DNA from: Colimorpha_A sp900556615
GTDB taxonomy: Bacteria; Bacillota; Clostridia; Oscillospirales; CAG-272
Length of the DNA stretch: 64,000 bases
Assembly (NCBI GenBank): GCA_963598415.1
Contig: CAVBUH010000073.1
Coordinates: 62,001 to 126,000 of the forward strand
Reading direction: 5' to 3'
Notes under the pieces: generated by a model
What the model was told of the DNA's origin: nothing
The model's database searches: none
What the model saw: the letters and a program-made list of their open reading frames with translations, nothing else
Shown here: positions 1 through 7,472 of the stretch, in pieces
Layout: every line of letters begins with the position of its first letter
How positions within the stretch are numbered: position 1 is the first letter of the stretch
Position numbers and translations under genes: made by a program

Positions 1-795
1 TATGTGCTTCTGCACAAAATGTTCAAGTATGCTTACCGAATGGATCTGGTCGTGAACAATCCCGTGGAGAAGGTTGATCCGCCGAAGATCATGCCCTTTG
101 AGGGCAAGCCTTTTACCGCCGACGAGCTGCAAAAGCTCCTTGACGAGACAAAGGACGACCGCATGGGACTTGTCATTCTCGTCACGGCGATGTACGGTCT
201 GCGAAGAAGTGAGGTCTTGGGGCTGCGATGGCGTGCGATTGATTTTCAAAACAATCTGCTGACCATCAACCACACGCTGACCGAAGTGAACGTCAAAGGC
301 AACACCGAGCTTCATGCCTCTGACAGCACAAAAAACAAATCAAGCCGCCGCACACTTCCTTTATCGGAAAGTGTAAAGATCAGACTGCTGGCACTCAAGG
401 AACAGCAGGAGGAAAACCGTAAGCTCTGCGGTAACGCCTACAACAAGGATTGGCTCGACTATGTCTTTGTCAACGAGGTAGGGGACATCATAAGACCGAG
501 CTATATCGAATCGGTATTCCCGAGGATTTTGAAGAAGTGTGGTCTTGAGCATCGTCGCTTCCATGATCTTCGACACACCTGCGCGACGCTGATGAACCAG
601 CAAAAGGTTCCGCTCAAGCAAGTGCAAGTGTATTTAGGTCACTCGGACATCCAAACAACAAGTAACATTTATACGCACCTCAGTTGGGATGACAAAACCG
701 AGACGCTTGAAGCGATGGAAAAAGCCGTGAAGCTACCCGAATTTGGCGGTACAAAGAGTGCGTGGGACAGCGTAAAAATGCCGAAAACAAGTTAA
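1..795 (+). CDS. Tyrosine recombinase/integrase, C-terminal part (truncated by window edge)
   Basis: C-terminal catalytic domain of a phage/ICE-type tyrosine integrase, which cuts and rejoins DNA at attachment sites. The reading frame is open from the first base, so the N-terminal arm-binding domain lies outside the window. Visible family residues are the first Arg in GLRRSEVLGLRW, the box II motif HDLRHTCATL (His-x-x-Arg), the HSDIQTTSNIY segment with a second His, and the nucleophile Tyr in IYTHLSW. The gene reads toward tRNA-Ser(CGA) 240 bp downstream, and a 48-bp half-tRNA duplication lies just beyond, as expected for the integrase end of an element that targets this tRNA. Class confident; the identity of the element is unknown. 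Confidence 0.93.
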   Translation, partial: YVLLHKMFKYAYRMDLVVNNPVEKVDPPKIMPFEGKPFTADELQKLLDETKDDRMGLVILVTAMYGLRRSEVLGLRWRAIDFQNNLLTINHTLTEVNVKGNTELHASDSTKNKSSRRTLPLSESVKIRLLALKEQQEENRKLCGNAYNKDWLDYVFVNEVGDIIRPSYIESVFPRILKKCGLEHRRFHDLRHTCATLMNQQKVPLKQVQVYLGHSDIQTTSNIYTHLSWDDKTETLEAMEKAVKLPEFGGTKSAWDSVKMPKTS

Positions 796-977
796 TTACT
801 CGCTAAAAAACACTCAAAAACACGAAAAACAGGGTAAAAAAGCACCGAAAAATGCCTCTTACAAGAATTTTTCGATGCCCAAAAAGCCTTATGCAGCAAG
901 CGTTTCCGGGATTTTGGAGGGATGCTGAAAAGCCTCGGAAAATCTCGAAAAAATCTCGGCCCGCTTGTGCAAATGCA

Positions 978-1024
978 ACAAAAAACACGCTCAAAACCTA
1001 TCGTTTCAAACGTGTTTTTTGTTA
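978..1024 (-). terminator. Terminator-like hairpin downstream of tRNA-Ser
   Basis: Arms AAAAACACG and CGTGTTTTT flank a 21-nt loop, starting 8 nt beyond the tRNA 3' end on the minus strand. The A/T-rich outer arms give a U-tract on both strands, so it could also end integrase transcription. Confidence 0.6.
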
Positions 1025-1031
1025 AAATTGG

Positions 1032-1117
1032 CGGAGAGGAAGGGATTCGAACCCTTGTGCGCTTTCGCGCAAACTGATTTCGAGTCAGCCCCGTTATGAC
1101 CACTTCGATACCTCTCC
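1032..1117 (-). tRNA. tRNA-Ser (anticodon CGA)
   Basis: On the minus strand the acceptor arms GGAGAGG and CCTCTCC pair, followed by discriminator G. The T arm reads GGGTTCGAATCCC. The seven-base anticodon loop CTCGAAA sits between CTGA and TCAG and gives anticodon CGA (bases 1080-1082). There is a variable arm with complementary TGCGC and GCGCA, the long extra arm typical of serine tRNAs. CCA is not encoded. The half from the anticodon stem through the 5' end is duplicated 191 bp away, marking this tRNA as an integration target. Confidence 0.95.
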
Positions 1118-1123
1118 GTATAT
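1076..1123. repeat. att-like direct repeat, copy 1 (inside tRNA-Ser)
   Basis: 48 bp identical to 1267-1314. It covers the anticodon stem-loop and 5' half of tRNA-Ser plus six flanking bases. It lies downstream of a tyrosine integrase, which fits an attachment core. Confidence 0.75.
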
Positions 1124-1266
1124 ACAAACCTCGATTTCTATCCTTTTGAAGCTCCGGAAAACGGAGGGATATTTGCGAGGGATGCTACGATAATATTAAA
1201 TTTGAACCCACGAAAAAGCCTTATAAATCAGGGGTTTCAGGGGATTAGATGAACAATTGACGGTCG

Positions 1267-1314
1267 GATTTCGAGTCAGCCCCGTTATGACCACTTCGAT
1301 ACCTCTCCGTATAT
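1267..1314. repeat. att-like direct repeat, copy 2 (half-tRNA scar)
   Basis: Exact second copy of the 48-bp tRNA-Ser segment, without the 3' half of the tRNA, so it is not a functional tRNA. The sequence before it (around 1212-1250) also loosely resembles the stretch before the intact tRNA (around 887-925), as if two related elements had used the site. The rest of 1118-1795 shows no gene. Confidence 0.7.
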
Positions 1315-1795
1315 GTTAACTCGCAAAAGCGAGATTAACGTAAATATTCAGTTTTATTAGAATTTCCTTTAAGATCAGGGTATTTCAGAAGCGATAGAAT
1401 GTCGAAAACCCACACAGTTAAAGGCTTTTCGGAAGATTGACTTCTGTCTGGCGAGGAAGATTTCAAGCGCTATACCTTAGATCTCTCGGACAACTTACCG
1501 CCCATACGCAAATAAAATAACAAAGATATTATAACATAAAAAAACCGGATTTGCAATAGCAAAGTTGCTTTATTCCAAAATTTTTAACATACGGAAGCTT
1601 ATTTTTATCACCTCAGGTTAAAGAAAAAGTGTTTCGCAGGTCTCTGCCTCAGTTTAGAGGATTCACTCTTGAGAATATTTTTTTAGTTTTTTCGGTTTTA
1701 AGGGTAATTTTTTCAAAAAGTATTCTAAAAGGGAGGCGAGAAAATATCCCAGCTTCATTTTGTCTGTACTCTGAGTGGATTTTGTCAACTAACCT

Positions 1796-2491
1796 TTATT
1801 TCAGCATTGAAATTTTAAGAGTTCGTAGGTATTTCTTTTGTGCAGCGGAAATTCTGAAGCTTTCACAACACTTAGATATGGTTCTGTTATGAGTATAGGT
1901 ATCAAGCTTTCGTTTTTCCAAAAAAGGAAGCGTTTTATCATATTGTTTGGCAAGCGCGGTAGCAAAATACCAAGCAGCCATCATACTGACATAATACTCC
2001 CGGCAGTCGGCGGAAGCAACAAGCTCTGACTGGGAAATATCGTACTTTTCATCAAGAAAATATGTCATAAGCATTTCCATTCCAAACCTTACCGTGAAGC
2101 ATCTGTCTGAGTTGATCCACTCACCGATTGATGAAAGAAATTGATTGCTGTCTTTGCAGAGTGCTTTCGGCCGAAGAATATCGCAGGTCGCCCAATTGTC
2201 AATGTAAGGGAGGAAGCTATTTATACGATTGAGACATACAATAGGAGCCTTTGTTTTTCCGATGATAATAGCGTGGATATTGTTTTCTTCGTAGTAGGTA
2301 TGAGGAAGTTCGGAAAGAAATGCTTCCTCATTGTCAGTTTTCATGATCTTATCTGCGATTTTTCTCAGTTCCGGCGTTTTGACTCCGATCATACGGTTTA
2401 TCGGAACTGTAGGAATCAGCTTTGCATTGAATTCTCGATATTTTTCGTCACGGAGTGAAAATAACAGTTCTTGTATATCTTTTTCTATCAT
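1796..2491 (-). CDS. DNA alkylation repair protein, AlkD-like
   Basis: 231-residue all-helical HEAT-repeat protein of the AlkC/AlkD DNA glycosylase family, which in characterised members removes alkylated bases. Family-like stretches are MIGVKTPELRKIADKI near the N-terminus, the IDNWATCDILRPK segment, and FTVRFGMEMLMTYFL. ATG at 2491 is chosen over an upstream in-frame start at 2521 because GGGAG lies 7 nt before it. A TTGTAT-17-TATAAT promoter lies 63 bp upstream. Substrate and activity are inferred from the family. Confidence 0.85.
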   Translation of the reverse strand: MIEKDIQELLFSLRDEKYREFNAKLIPTVPINRMIGVKTPELRKIADKIMKTDNEEAFLSELPHTYYEENNIHAIIIGKTKAPIVCLNRINSFLPYIDNWATCDILRPKALCKDSNQFLSSIGEWINSDRCFTVRFGMEMLMTYFLDEKYDISQSELVASADCREYYVSMMAAWYFATALAKQYDKTLPFLEKRKLDTYTHNRTISKCCESFRISAAQKKYLRTLKISMLK

Positions 2492-2553
2492 AAATATCTC
2501 CCAAGAAAAATGCCGTTGCAATTATTCGGAATGTTTTGCAGCTTGATGGAATC

Positions 2554-2582
2554 ATTATAGCATTCTGTCCTGAAAAATACAA
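2554..2582 (-). promoter_or_regulatory. SigA-type promoter of the AlkD-like gene
   Basis: On the minus strand TTGTAT, 17-nt spacer, TATAAT, 63 nt before the chosen start codon. Confidence 0.6.
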
Positions 2583-2765
2583 TCCTTCGAGACAGTAACA
2601 AGTATTTGTTTACAAAATATTCATCAATAAAAGCTGAATTTGTGGTATTATTATTTACAATATTTAAAAAGTTTTTTCTTTTCTCTGAAAGGCATTAATA
2701 TAATATATTATAAAGATAAAGCAAAGTTAAATCAACTATCTTCTTAATAGCAGGAGGACAGTATT

Positions 2766-5027
2766 TTGCGTGAATTAGCAGAGTACTTAAAAAAGAATAT
2801 CAAAGTAGCAGCAAAGAGCGTCAGGTTCAATATCAAAAAATATCTGCCTTTTTTTGCTGCTGTTTTTATTACACAGATGTTCTTGGGGCTTCTGCTGTTT
2901 TCTGCAGACAAAGCCTCTCTTACGGAAAAGCAGATTGTCGATAGCGATTATTATTATCATGTGCTCTATCGCAATATGAACGAACAGCAGTATGTCTATC
3001 TTCTTAAATACGCTTACGGCGAAAATAATAAGAGCGCAATATTCGAAATATCCGACACAAGAAGTTCGCCGGGCTACTCGGTTATGGAGCCGCATTATGA
3101 TTTATATATTCTCCTCCGCGGAGATTCTCCGAGCGGAGCTTTCAACAGCTTTAAAGGACGGTTCCATGCGTCATTAATTTCGCTTGCAGATGATGGCGCC
3201 CCATTCGGATACTCCACAACGGCGCTGCTCAATAACAGCGGAAGCTCGGTCAGAGGAGGAACAGCGCTTGCCTGTTTGTTTCTTGTCATTCTTTCCGTAC
3301 TCCTTCTGACGGTGCTTTATACGGTAAGAATTAACAATTACAAATTTGAATACGGTATCTATATGGCCTTTGGTGCCGATTTCAAAAAGCTTTCCGAAAA
3401 TGCTCTGTTTGAGATGCTTATCGTCACGCTATTTACTTTTCTTCCCGCGGCACTGGTATCGCTGTTGATGACTTTCTTTATTCACGGCGGAGTGCTTCTC
3501 CGTTTCGGTACGATTTTTCTTCTCCTGTTTCTTTCTCTTCTATGTTCGATTTCGTCGGTATTTTTTCCGATGTTCGTGGTCTCTAAAATATATCCGATGA
3601 AGCATATTACGGCGGAGGATAATTCCAACTATGTCTCATCTCCGCGCATTTCCTTCGAGATGCTCGGCAAAGATATAAAAAAGCATTACGAGCCGTTTAC
3701 GATGTTCAGATTCAGAAAATATTTTTTGAAAATTATCTCTGTTTCGGTTGCTTTTGCATCGGTTGCGGCTGTGGTATTTTTTGTTTCCGGAATGGCAAAT
3801 ACAAAAGAAAAAGCAATTTTTCCACAGTTCTCTCTTAATTTTTCCGACAGAGGGCTTGCCTATGATGAGATAATGCGTCAGGAGCTTTATGCCTTTGAAG
3901 GTGTTTCCTATACGAATAAATACGATGAAACCATTGCAATGGATATCAATTCGCATCTCCTGTTCAAAGAGGGAACAGTGGCACCATTTTCCGGCTTCGC
4001 GGTTCCTCCGAGCAATCGATACGGAGAGTATGCCTACGGAACCGATTCGGCAGTTTACAGAAGCTGTGACGCAGAGGTGTTGAATTATCTTGAGAATTAT
4101 ACCTATGAGGGAAATCCTGAGGACGTTCTAAAGCTTGAAAATGCTGTAATTGTCGGAGAATGTATCAATAATCACCGTAAGCTGAAAATAAAACCCGGAG
4201 ATAAAATATATGCGGCAATTCCCGTAGACTATAATGAGGATTCAACGGTTTCCTTTGAGGAGTTGAATTATGCAACGGGGAAAAAGCTGTTTAAGCTGAA
4301 GCTTGAGGTTTATAATTATAAATATGTCGAGCTTACCGTTGCTGCTGTTATAAAGGACATTCCGAGTAACGGGTATCTGCCGGTATATCTGTCAGAACAA
4401 ACCTATCTTTCGCTTGTCTATCCTTTTTCAAAATCCGATGAACGATCGGCTGAATACGACACCGTCTATATCTATACGGAACCGGGAATGACAGAGAAGG
4501 AGATACGTTCTCTTGAGAACCGTCTTATGGATTGGGCGGAATCCTACGGAAGCTTTACGGTGAACAATCTTCAGGCGCATGCAAGCTCGCAAATACTCGG
4601 AGCCATGAAAATTCCCGAGCTGTGTATAGGTATAGCGCTTCTTATGGCGGCATTATCTCCGGTGGTATGGTTCTTTTCTCAGATCATTTTCTATCGAAAG
4701 AGATATCCGGAGATGGACATACTCAGTGCGCTCGGCGCGGTAAGCGGCGAAATCAAGCATTTATTTCTTTCCGACGGTATAGCTGTGGGAGGACTTGCCG
4801 CTCTCTTTACCGGTGCACTCTCTGCGCTTCTGTTCAGGGCTGTACACTATTACGGAAATTCGATAGGCTCCGCTGCCGACGTGTTTTTCAGCTTTGAATT
4901 TCCTACGCTTTTATATATAGCAACGATTTTGCTGTCAGCAATCTGCGCTTTTGCCTCTGTATATGTTTCTTATATGATCTATATAAAAGAAAATTCCGAA
5001 AAAGCGGACATCTTCTCGGGCGAGTGA
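2766..5027 (+). CDS. ABC transporter permease, FtsX/MacB (BceB-like) family
   Basis: 753-residue membrane protein. One N-terminal transmembrane segment (about residues 27-46) is followed by a group around 165-190, 215-240 and 245-275, another segment near 325-345, a large extracytoplasmic region (about 350-615), and three C-terminal helices. This two-FtsX-domain layout is that of MacB/BceB-type exporters. The start is TTG at 2766, preceded by AGGAGG 7-8 nt upstream; no in-frame ATG competes. The cognate ATPase follows after 48 bp. Such pairs export or sense lipoproteins, peptides or antibiotics; the substrate cannot be told, and no two-component system is adjacent. Confidence 0.85.
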   Translation: MRELAEYLKKNIKVAAKSVRFNIKKYLPFFAAVFITQMFLGLLLFSADKASLTEKQIVDSDYYYHVLYRNMNEQQYVYLLKYAYGENNKSAIFEISDTRSSPGYSVMEPHYDLYILLRGDSPSGAFNSFKGRFHASLISLADDGAPFGYSTTALLNNSGSSVRGGTALACLFLVILSVLLLTVLYTVRINNYKFEYGIYMAFGADFKKLSENALFEMLIVTLFTFLPAALVSLLMTFFIHGGVLLRFGTIFLLLFLSLLCSISSVFFPMFVVSKIYPMKHITAEDNSNYVSSPRISFEMLGKDIKKHYEPFTMFRFRKYFLKIISVSVAFASVAAVVFFVSGMANTKEKAIFPQFSLNFSDRGLAYDEIMRQELYAFEGVSYTNKYDETIAMDINSHLLFKEGTVAPFSGFAVPPSNRYGEYAYGTDSAVYRSCDAEVLNYLENYTYEGNPEDVLKLENAVIVGECINNHRKLKIKPGDKIYAAIPVDYNEDSTVSFEELNYATGKKLFKLKLEVYNYKYVELTVAAVIKDIPSNGYLPVYLSEQTYLSLVYPFSKSDERSAEYDTVYIYTEPGMTEKEIRSLENRLMDWAESYGSFTVNNLQAHASSQILGAMKIPELCIGIALLMAALSPVVWFFSQIIFYRKRYPEMDILSALGAVSGEIKHLFLSDGIAVGGLAALFTGALSALLFRAVHYYGNSIGSAADVFFSFEFPTLLYIATILLSAICAFASVYVSYMIYIKENSEKADIFSGE

Positions 5028-5075
5028 CTATTTTTATAAGTATGAATGAAAGGAAGCCCTTGATGAAAAGGGCGG

Positions 5076-5822
5076 ATGCCGATTATGCCGATACTGGAAG
5101 CCTCCAATATAATTAAGCTCTATAAACAATATGACGTCACGGTGACGGCGGTAAACAGAGTCAATCTGAAGGTAGAGGACGGGGAATTTGTTGCTATTAT
5201 GGGAGCCTCCGGCTCCGGTAAGAGCACTTTGCTTCATGTCTGCGCCGGACTTGATAAAGCAAATTCCGGTTCTGTGATGATAAGGGGAAACGATATTTTA
5301 AAGATGGGAAAAGATGAACTAAGCCGTTTCAGAGGCTTGTACACAGGCTTTATCTTTCAGAAGCATAATCTGATCCCTCAGTTTACCGCGCTTGAAAATA
5401 TCCTGATTCCTACTGTTATGTGTAATAAAGATGCAATCCGGTATGAGGAACACTTAAAAAAGCTGATTGAGATACTCGGAATCGGTGACAGACTTCATCA
5501 TCTTCCTTCGGAGCTTTCAGGAGGACAACAACAGAGAGTGGCTATTGCAAGAGCCTTGATCAATCGCCCTCAGGTCTTGTTTGCCGACGAACCTACCGGA
5601 AATCTTGACAGAGAAAATGCCGATGAGGTGCTGAGACTTTTGCTTGAAACTAAAAAGGCGATCGGGCAGACAATTATCATGGTTACACATGATCTTGCTA
5701 TTGCCGAGCATGCCGACCGGATATTTAAAATGGACAACGGGAAGATAAGACTTTTTCGCGACAGAGACGGGGTTTACAGACGAAATTCCGACGAGGAAGC
5801 GATGAAAATGAGTAAAATGTAA
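5076..5822 (+). CDS. ABC transporter ATP-binding protein (LolD/MacB/BceA type)
   Basis: 248-residue ATPase for the preceding permease. Walker A GASGSGKST (about residues 45-53), Q-loop FIFQKHNLIPQ, signature LSGGQQQRVAIARAL, Walker B VLFADEPTGNLD and H-loop IIMVTHD are all intact. The EPTGNLD form is typical of the FtsE/LolD/MacB group, agreeing with the permease. An alternative ATG at 5085 is in frame and has GGGCGG upstream; the first ATG is kept. The C-terminal tail (RDRDGVYRRNSDEE) extends slightly past the core domain. Confidence 0.92.
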   Translation: MPIMPILEASNIIKLYKQYDVTVTAVNRVNLKVEDGEFVAIMGASGSGKSTLLHVCAGLDKANSGSVMIRGNDILKMGKDELSRFRGLYTGFIFQKHNLIPQFTALENILIPTVMCNKDAIRYEEHLKKLIEILGIGDRLHHLPSELSGGQQQRVAIARALINRPQVLFADEPTGNLDRENADEVLRLLLETKKAIGQTIIMVTHDLAIAEHADRIFKMDNGKIRLFRDRDGVYRRNSDEEAMKMSKM

Positions 5823-6000
5823 AAAACGATATAAAGTAATCAGAGGTTGTTCCGGAGACAGCGCAGATCCCTTTAATAAAATGACATTGGCAGCGGATGC
5901 TGCGATGTCCGGACATATTTTTTAGTATTATCCGCAGCTTAGCCATCTACTAACGGTTGCCGCTGAAGGAACGGTTTGGTAAGGAAGTATTTGAAATAAA

Positions 6001-6150
6001 ATGGGGCTGCCTCATAGCCTTAACAAGTTGTGAACACCATATGCAATCCTAACAAAAAAATCAAGGCCATTTAAGGAATGCCCTTGATTTTTTTGTTTTG
6101 TTACTTTGGTATACGGTTCTATCTCAAAAATGCAATTTGAGGCAGCCACA
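6001..6150. repeat. Dispersed repeat family B, copy B1
   Basis: 150-bp element with terminal inverted repeats GGGGCTGCCTCA / TGAGGCAGCCAC and a central hairpin AAATCAAGG..CCTTGATTT followed by T runs. The same architecture recurs at 51173-51317. The hairpin could terminate transcription from the ABC pair. Other bases of 5823-6549 hold no gene. Confidence 0.7.
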
Positions 6151-6349
6151 TTCCTTAAGGCAATGGTTTCACGGCATAGAAAATAAACTTTGTCGGCAGA
6201 CCTGCGTCAAGAGCATCTTGTATTAAGAAGAAAACCTAAAGTGTAAAGTTTTCATAAAAAATCTGTCAGAAACCTTGATGCTTCATCAATTGACAAGCAA
6301 GGAAAATTTGCTTTGTTTTCGCTAATTATAAATAGCTCAGTGAACGTTA

Positions 6350-6522
6350 AGGCAATACCGCACAATGATTGCTGCGCAGATGCTCCTCCGGATGTTTTGG
6401 GATTCTAAACAAAAAATATAAGCAATGGCGACTCCTATAGCATTATTTTTTTGACGAATACCGGAAAATATGCAAGTAGCGGTGCTGTCAAGACGTTAGC
6501 CGTTAATTGTGCGTCGTTACCT
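6350..6522 (-). repeat. Family A MITE, copy A1 (degenerate)
   Basis: Both ends are recognisable (AGGCAATACCGCACAATG at left, a worn GTTACCT at right), flanked by TA at 6348-6349 and 6523-6524. The interior is strongly diverged, so this is an old copy in reverse orientation. Confidence 0.65.
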
Positions 6523-6549
6523 TAAATAAAGCTTGATTTCCGGTTTGAA

Positions 6550-6963
6550 TTAGACTCCCGCTCCCCTGCTGCAGAGGCTGTCATTGGCAAAGCCTGCAAG
6601 GAAAAGCTCTTTCATTCGGTCATTTTTTCCGTGAATATAGAGATAGGCAAAAAGTGCTTCAAGTCCGGTGGCGCGCCGATATTGCCCTGCCTTTGCACTT
6701 TTCGGTATGGCTATGTTATGGCTGTTTCTGCCTCTTTTATATACGGAAAGCTCATTTTCGTCAAGAAGCGGCAGTATTCGTTCTACTGCGTCGCTTTGCG
6801 CGGTTGCCCTGACATAAGAGAGCGCTAAAGTGTTTAGCTTTCCTACGTCCGTTTCTCCTGTCGAGAGCAGATACTGCCGTGTAATAAGCTCAAGCACGGC
6901 GTCTCCGAGGTAGGCAAGAGACGCTCCGCTCAAGGTAGGTGCGGTTGGAATTTCAAAAAACAT
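6550..6963 (-). CDS. mrnC: Mini-ribonuclease 3
   Basis: 137-residue RNase III catalytic domain without a double-stranded-RNA-binding domain. In Bacillus this enzyme matures 23S rRNA. The RNase III signature appears as LAYLGDAVLEL near residue 17, including the metal-binding Asp. Family blocks ALSYVRATAQS, YKRGRNSHN and the helix ATGLEALFAYLYI with the second acidic residue follow. Length matches the family. AAGGAA precedes the ATG. In many Firmicutes mrnC sits beside cysS and trmH; here it stands alone between repeat clusters, so the usual context has been lost. Confidence 0.93.
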   Translation of the reverse strand: MFFEIPTAPTLSGASLAYLGDAVLELITRQYLLSTGETDVGKLNTLALSYVRATAQSDAVERILPLLDENELSVYKRGRNSHNIAIPKSAKAGQYRRATGLEALFAYLYIHGKNDRMKELFLAGFANDSLCSRGAGV

Positions 6964-6985
6964 AAGGTTCCTTTCGTAATATTTA

Positions 6986-7182
6986 GCTGATTGTAAAAGT
7001 CAACGATTATAATAAAATCCGTTTTTCGACGGGCTTTTCCAATGAAAAAACAGCTTTAAGACGAGCAAAGCGGGTTCGCACGCCGAGGGGAGCGGCAAAA
7101 AACCTGATTTTTGCCGTCGGAAGTAAGCGTGCTTTTCACCTCCGCGCGATTCTCAATTGTAAAACGCAGTTTTACAATTGGC
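6986..7182 (+). repeat. Family C repeat, copy C1
   Basis: 197-bp element with inverted ends GCTGATTGTAAAA / TTTTACAATTGGC and TA on both sides (6984-6985, 7183-7184). It shares the core TTTAAGACGAGCAA..CACGCCGAGGGGAG with 21573-21771 and 26420-26566. It lies in the upstream region of mrnC. Confidence 0.75.
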
Positions 7183-7196
7183 TATTTATAATATTA

Positions 7197-7359
7197 AGGG
7201 TATCTCTAAAAATGCAAAGCAATGTTCATAGACGACAAAGAGTATTTCTCGTCAATCTAAATAAAAATTTCGCAGACAGCGTATCTATCTGTCAAGGATT
7301 TTTGTGACGAATGACGGAAAGCAGATCGAATTTGGACGATGATTTTTTAGAGGCGCCCT
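7197..7359 (+). repeat. Family E MITE, copy E1
   Basis: 163-bp copy with ends AGGGTATCTCTAAAAATG and TTAGAGGCGCCCT flanked by TA at 7195-7196 and 7360-7361. The interior contains the family-typical CGCAGACAGCGTATC and GACGAATGACGGAAA. It sits 12 bp from C1. Confidence 0.8.
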
Positions 7360-7472
7360 TAATAAAGGGATTTTTTCTGTGCAAGAATTATAGCGGTTCA
7401 AGCCGAAGATGCAAAAAGGCATCAGGGAATCCACTGTTTGAGATTTCGGAAGGTGTAAATATCCTGTCGGAA

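Noticed and set aside
792..1127. Minus-strand ORF over the tRNA-Ser gene
   Set aside because: It covers the tRNA and terminator; no coding evidence.
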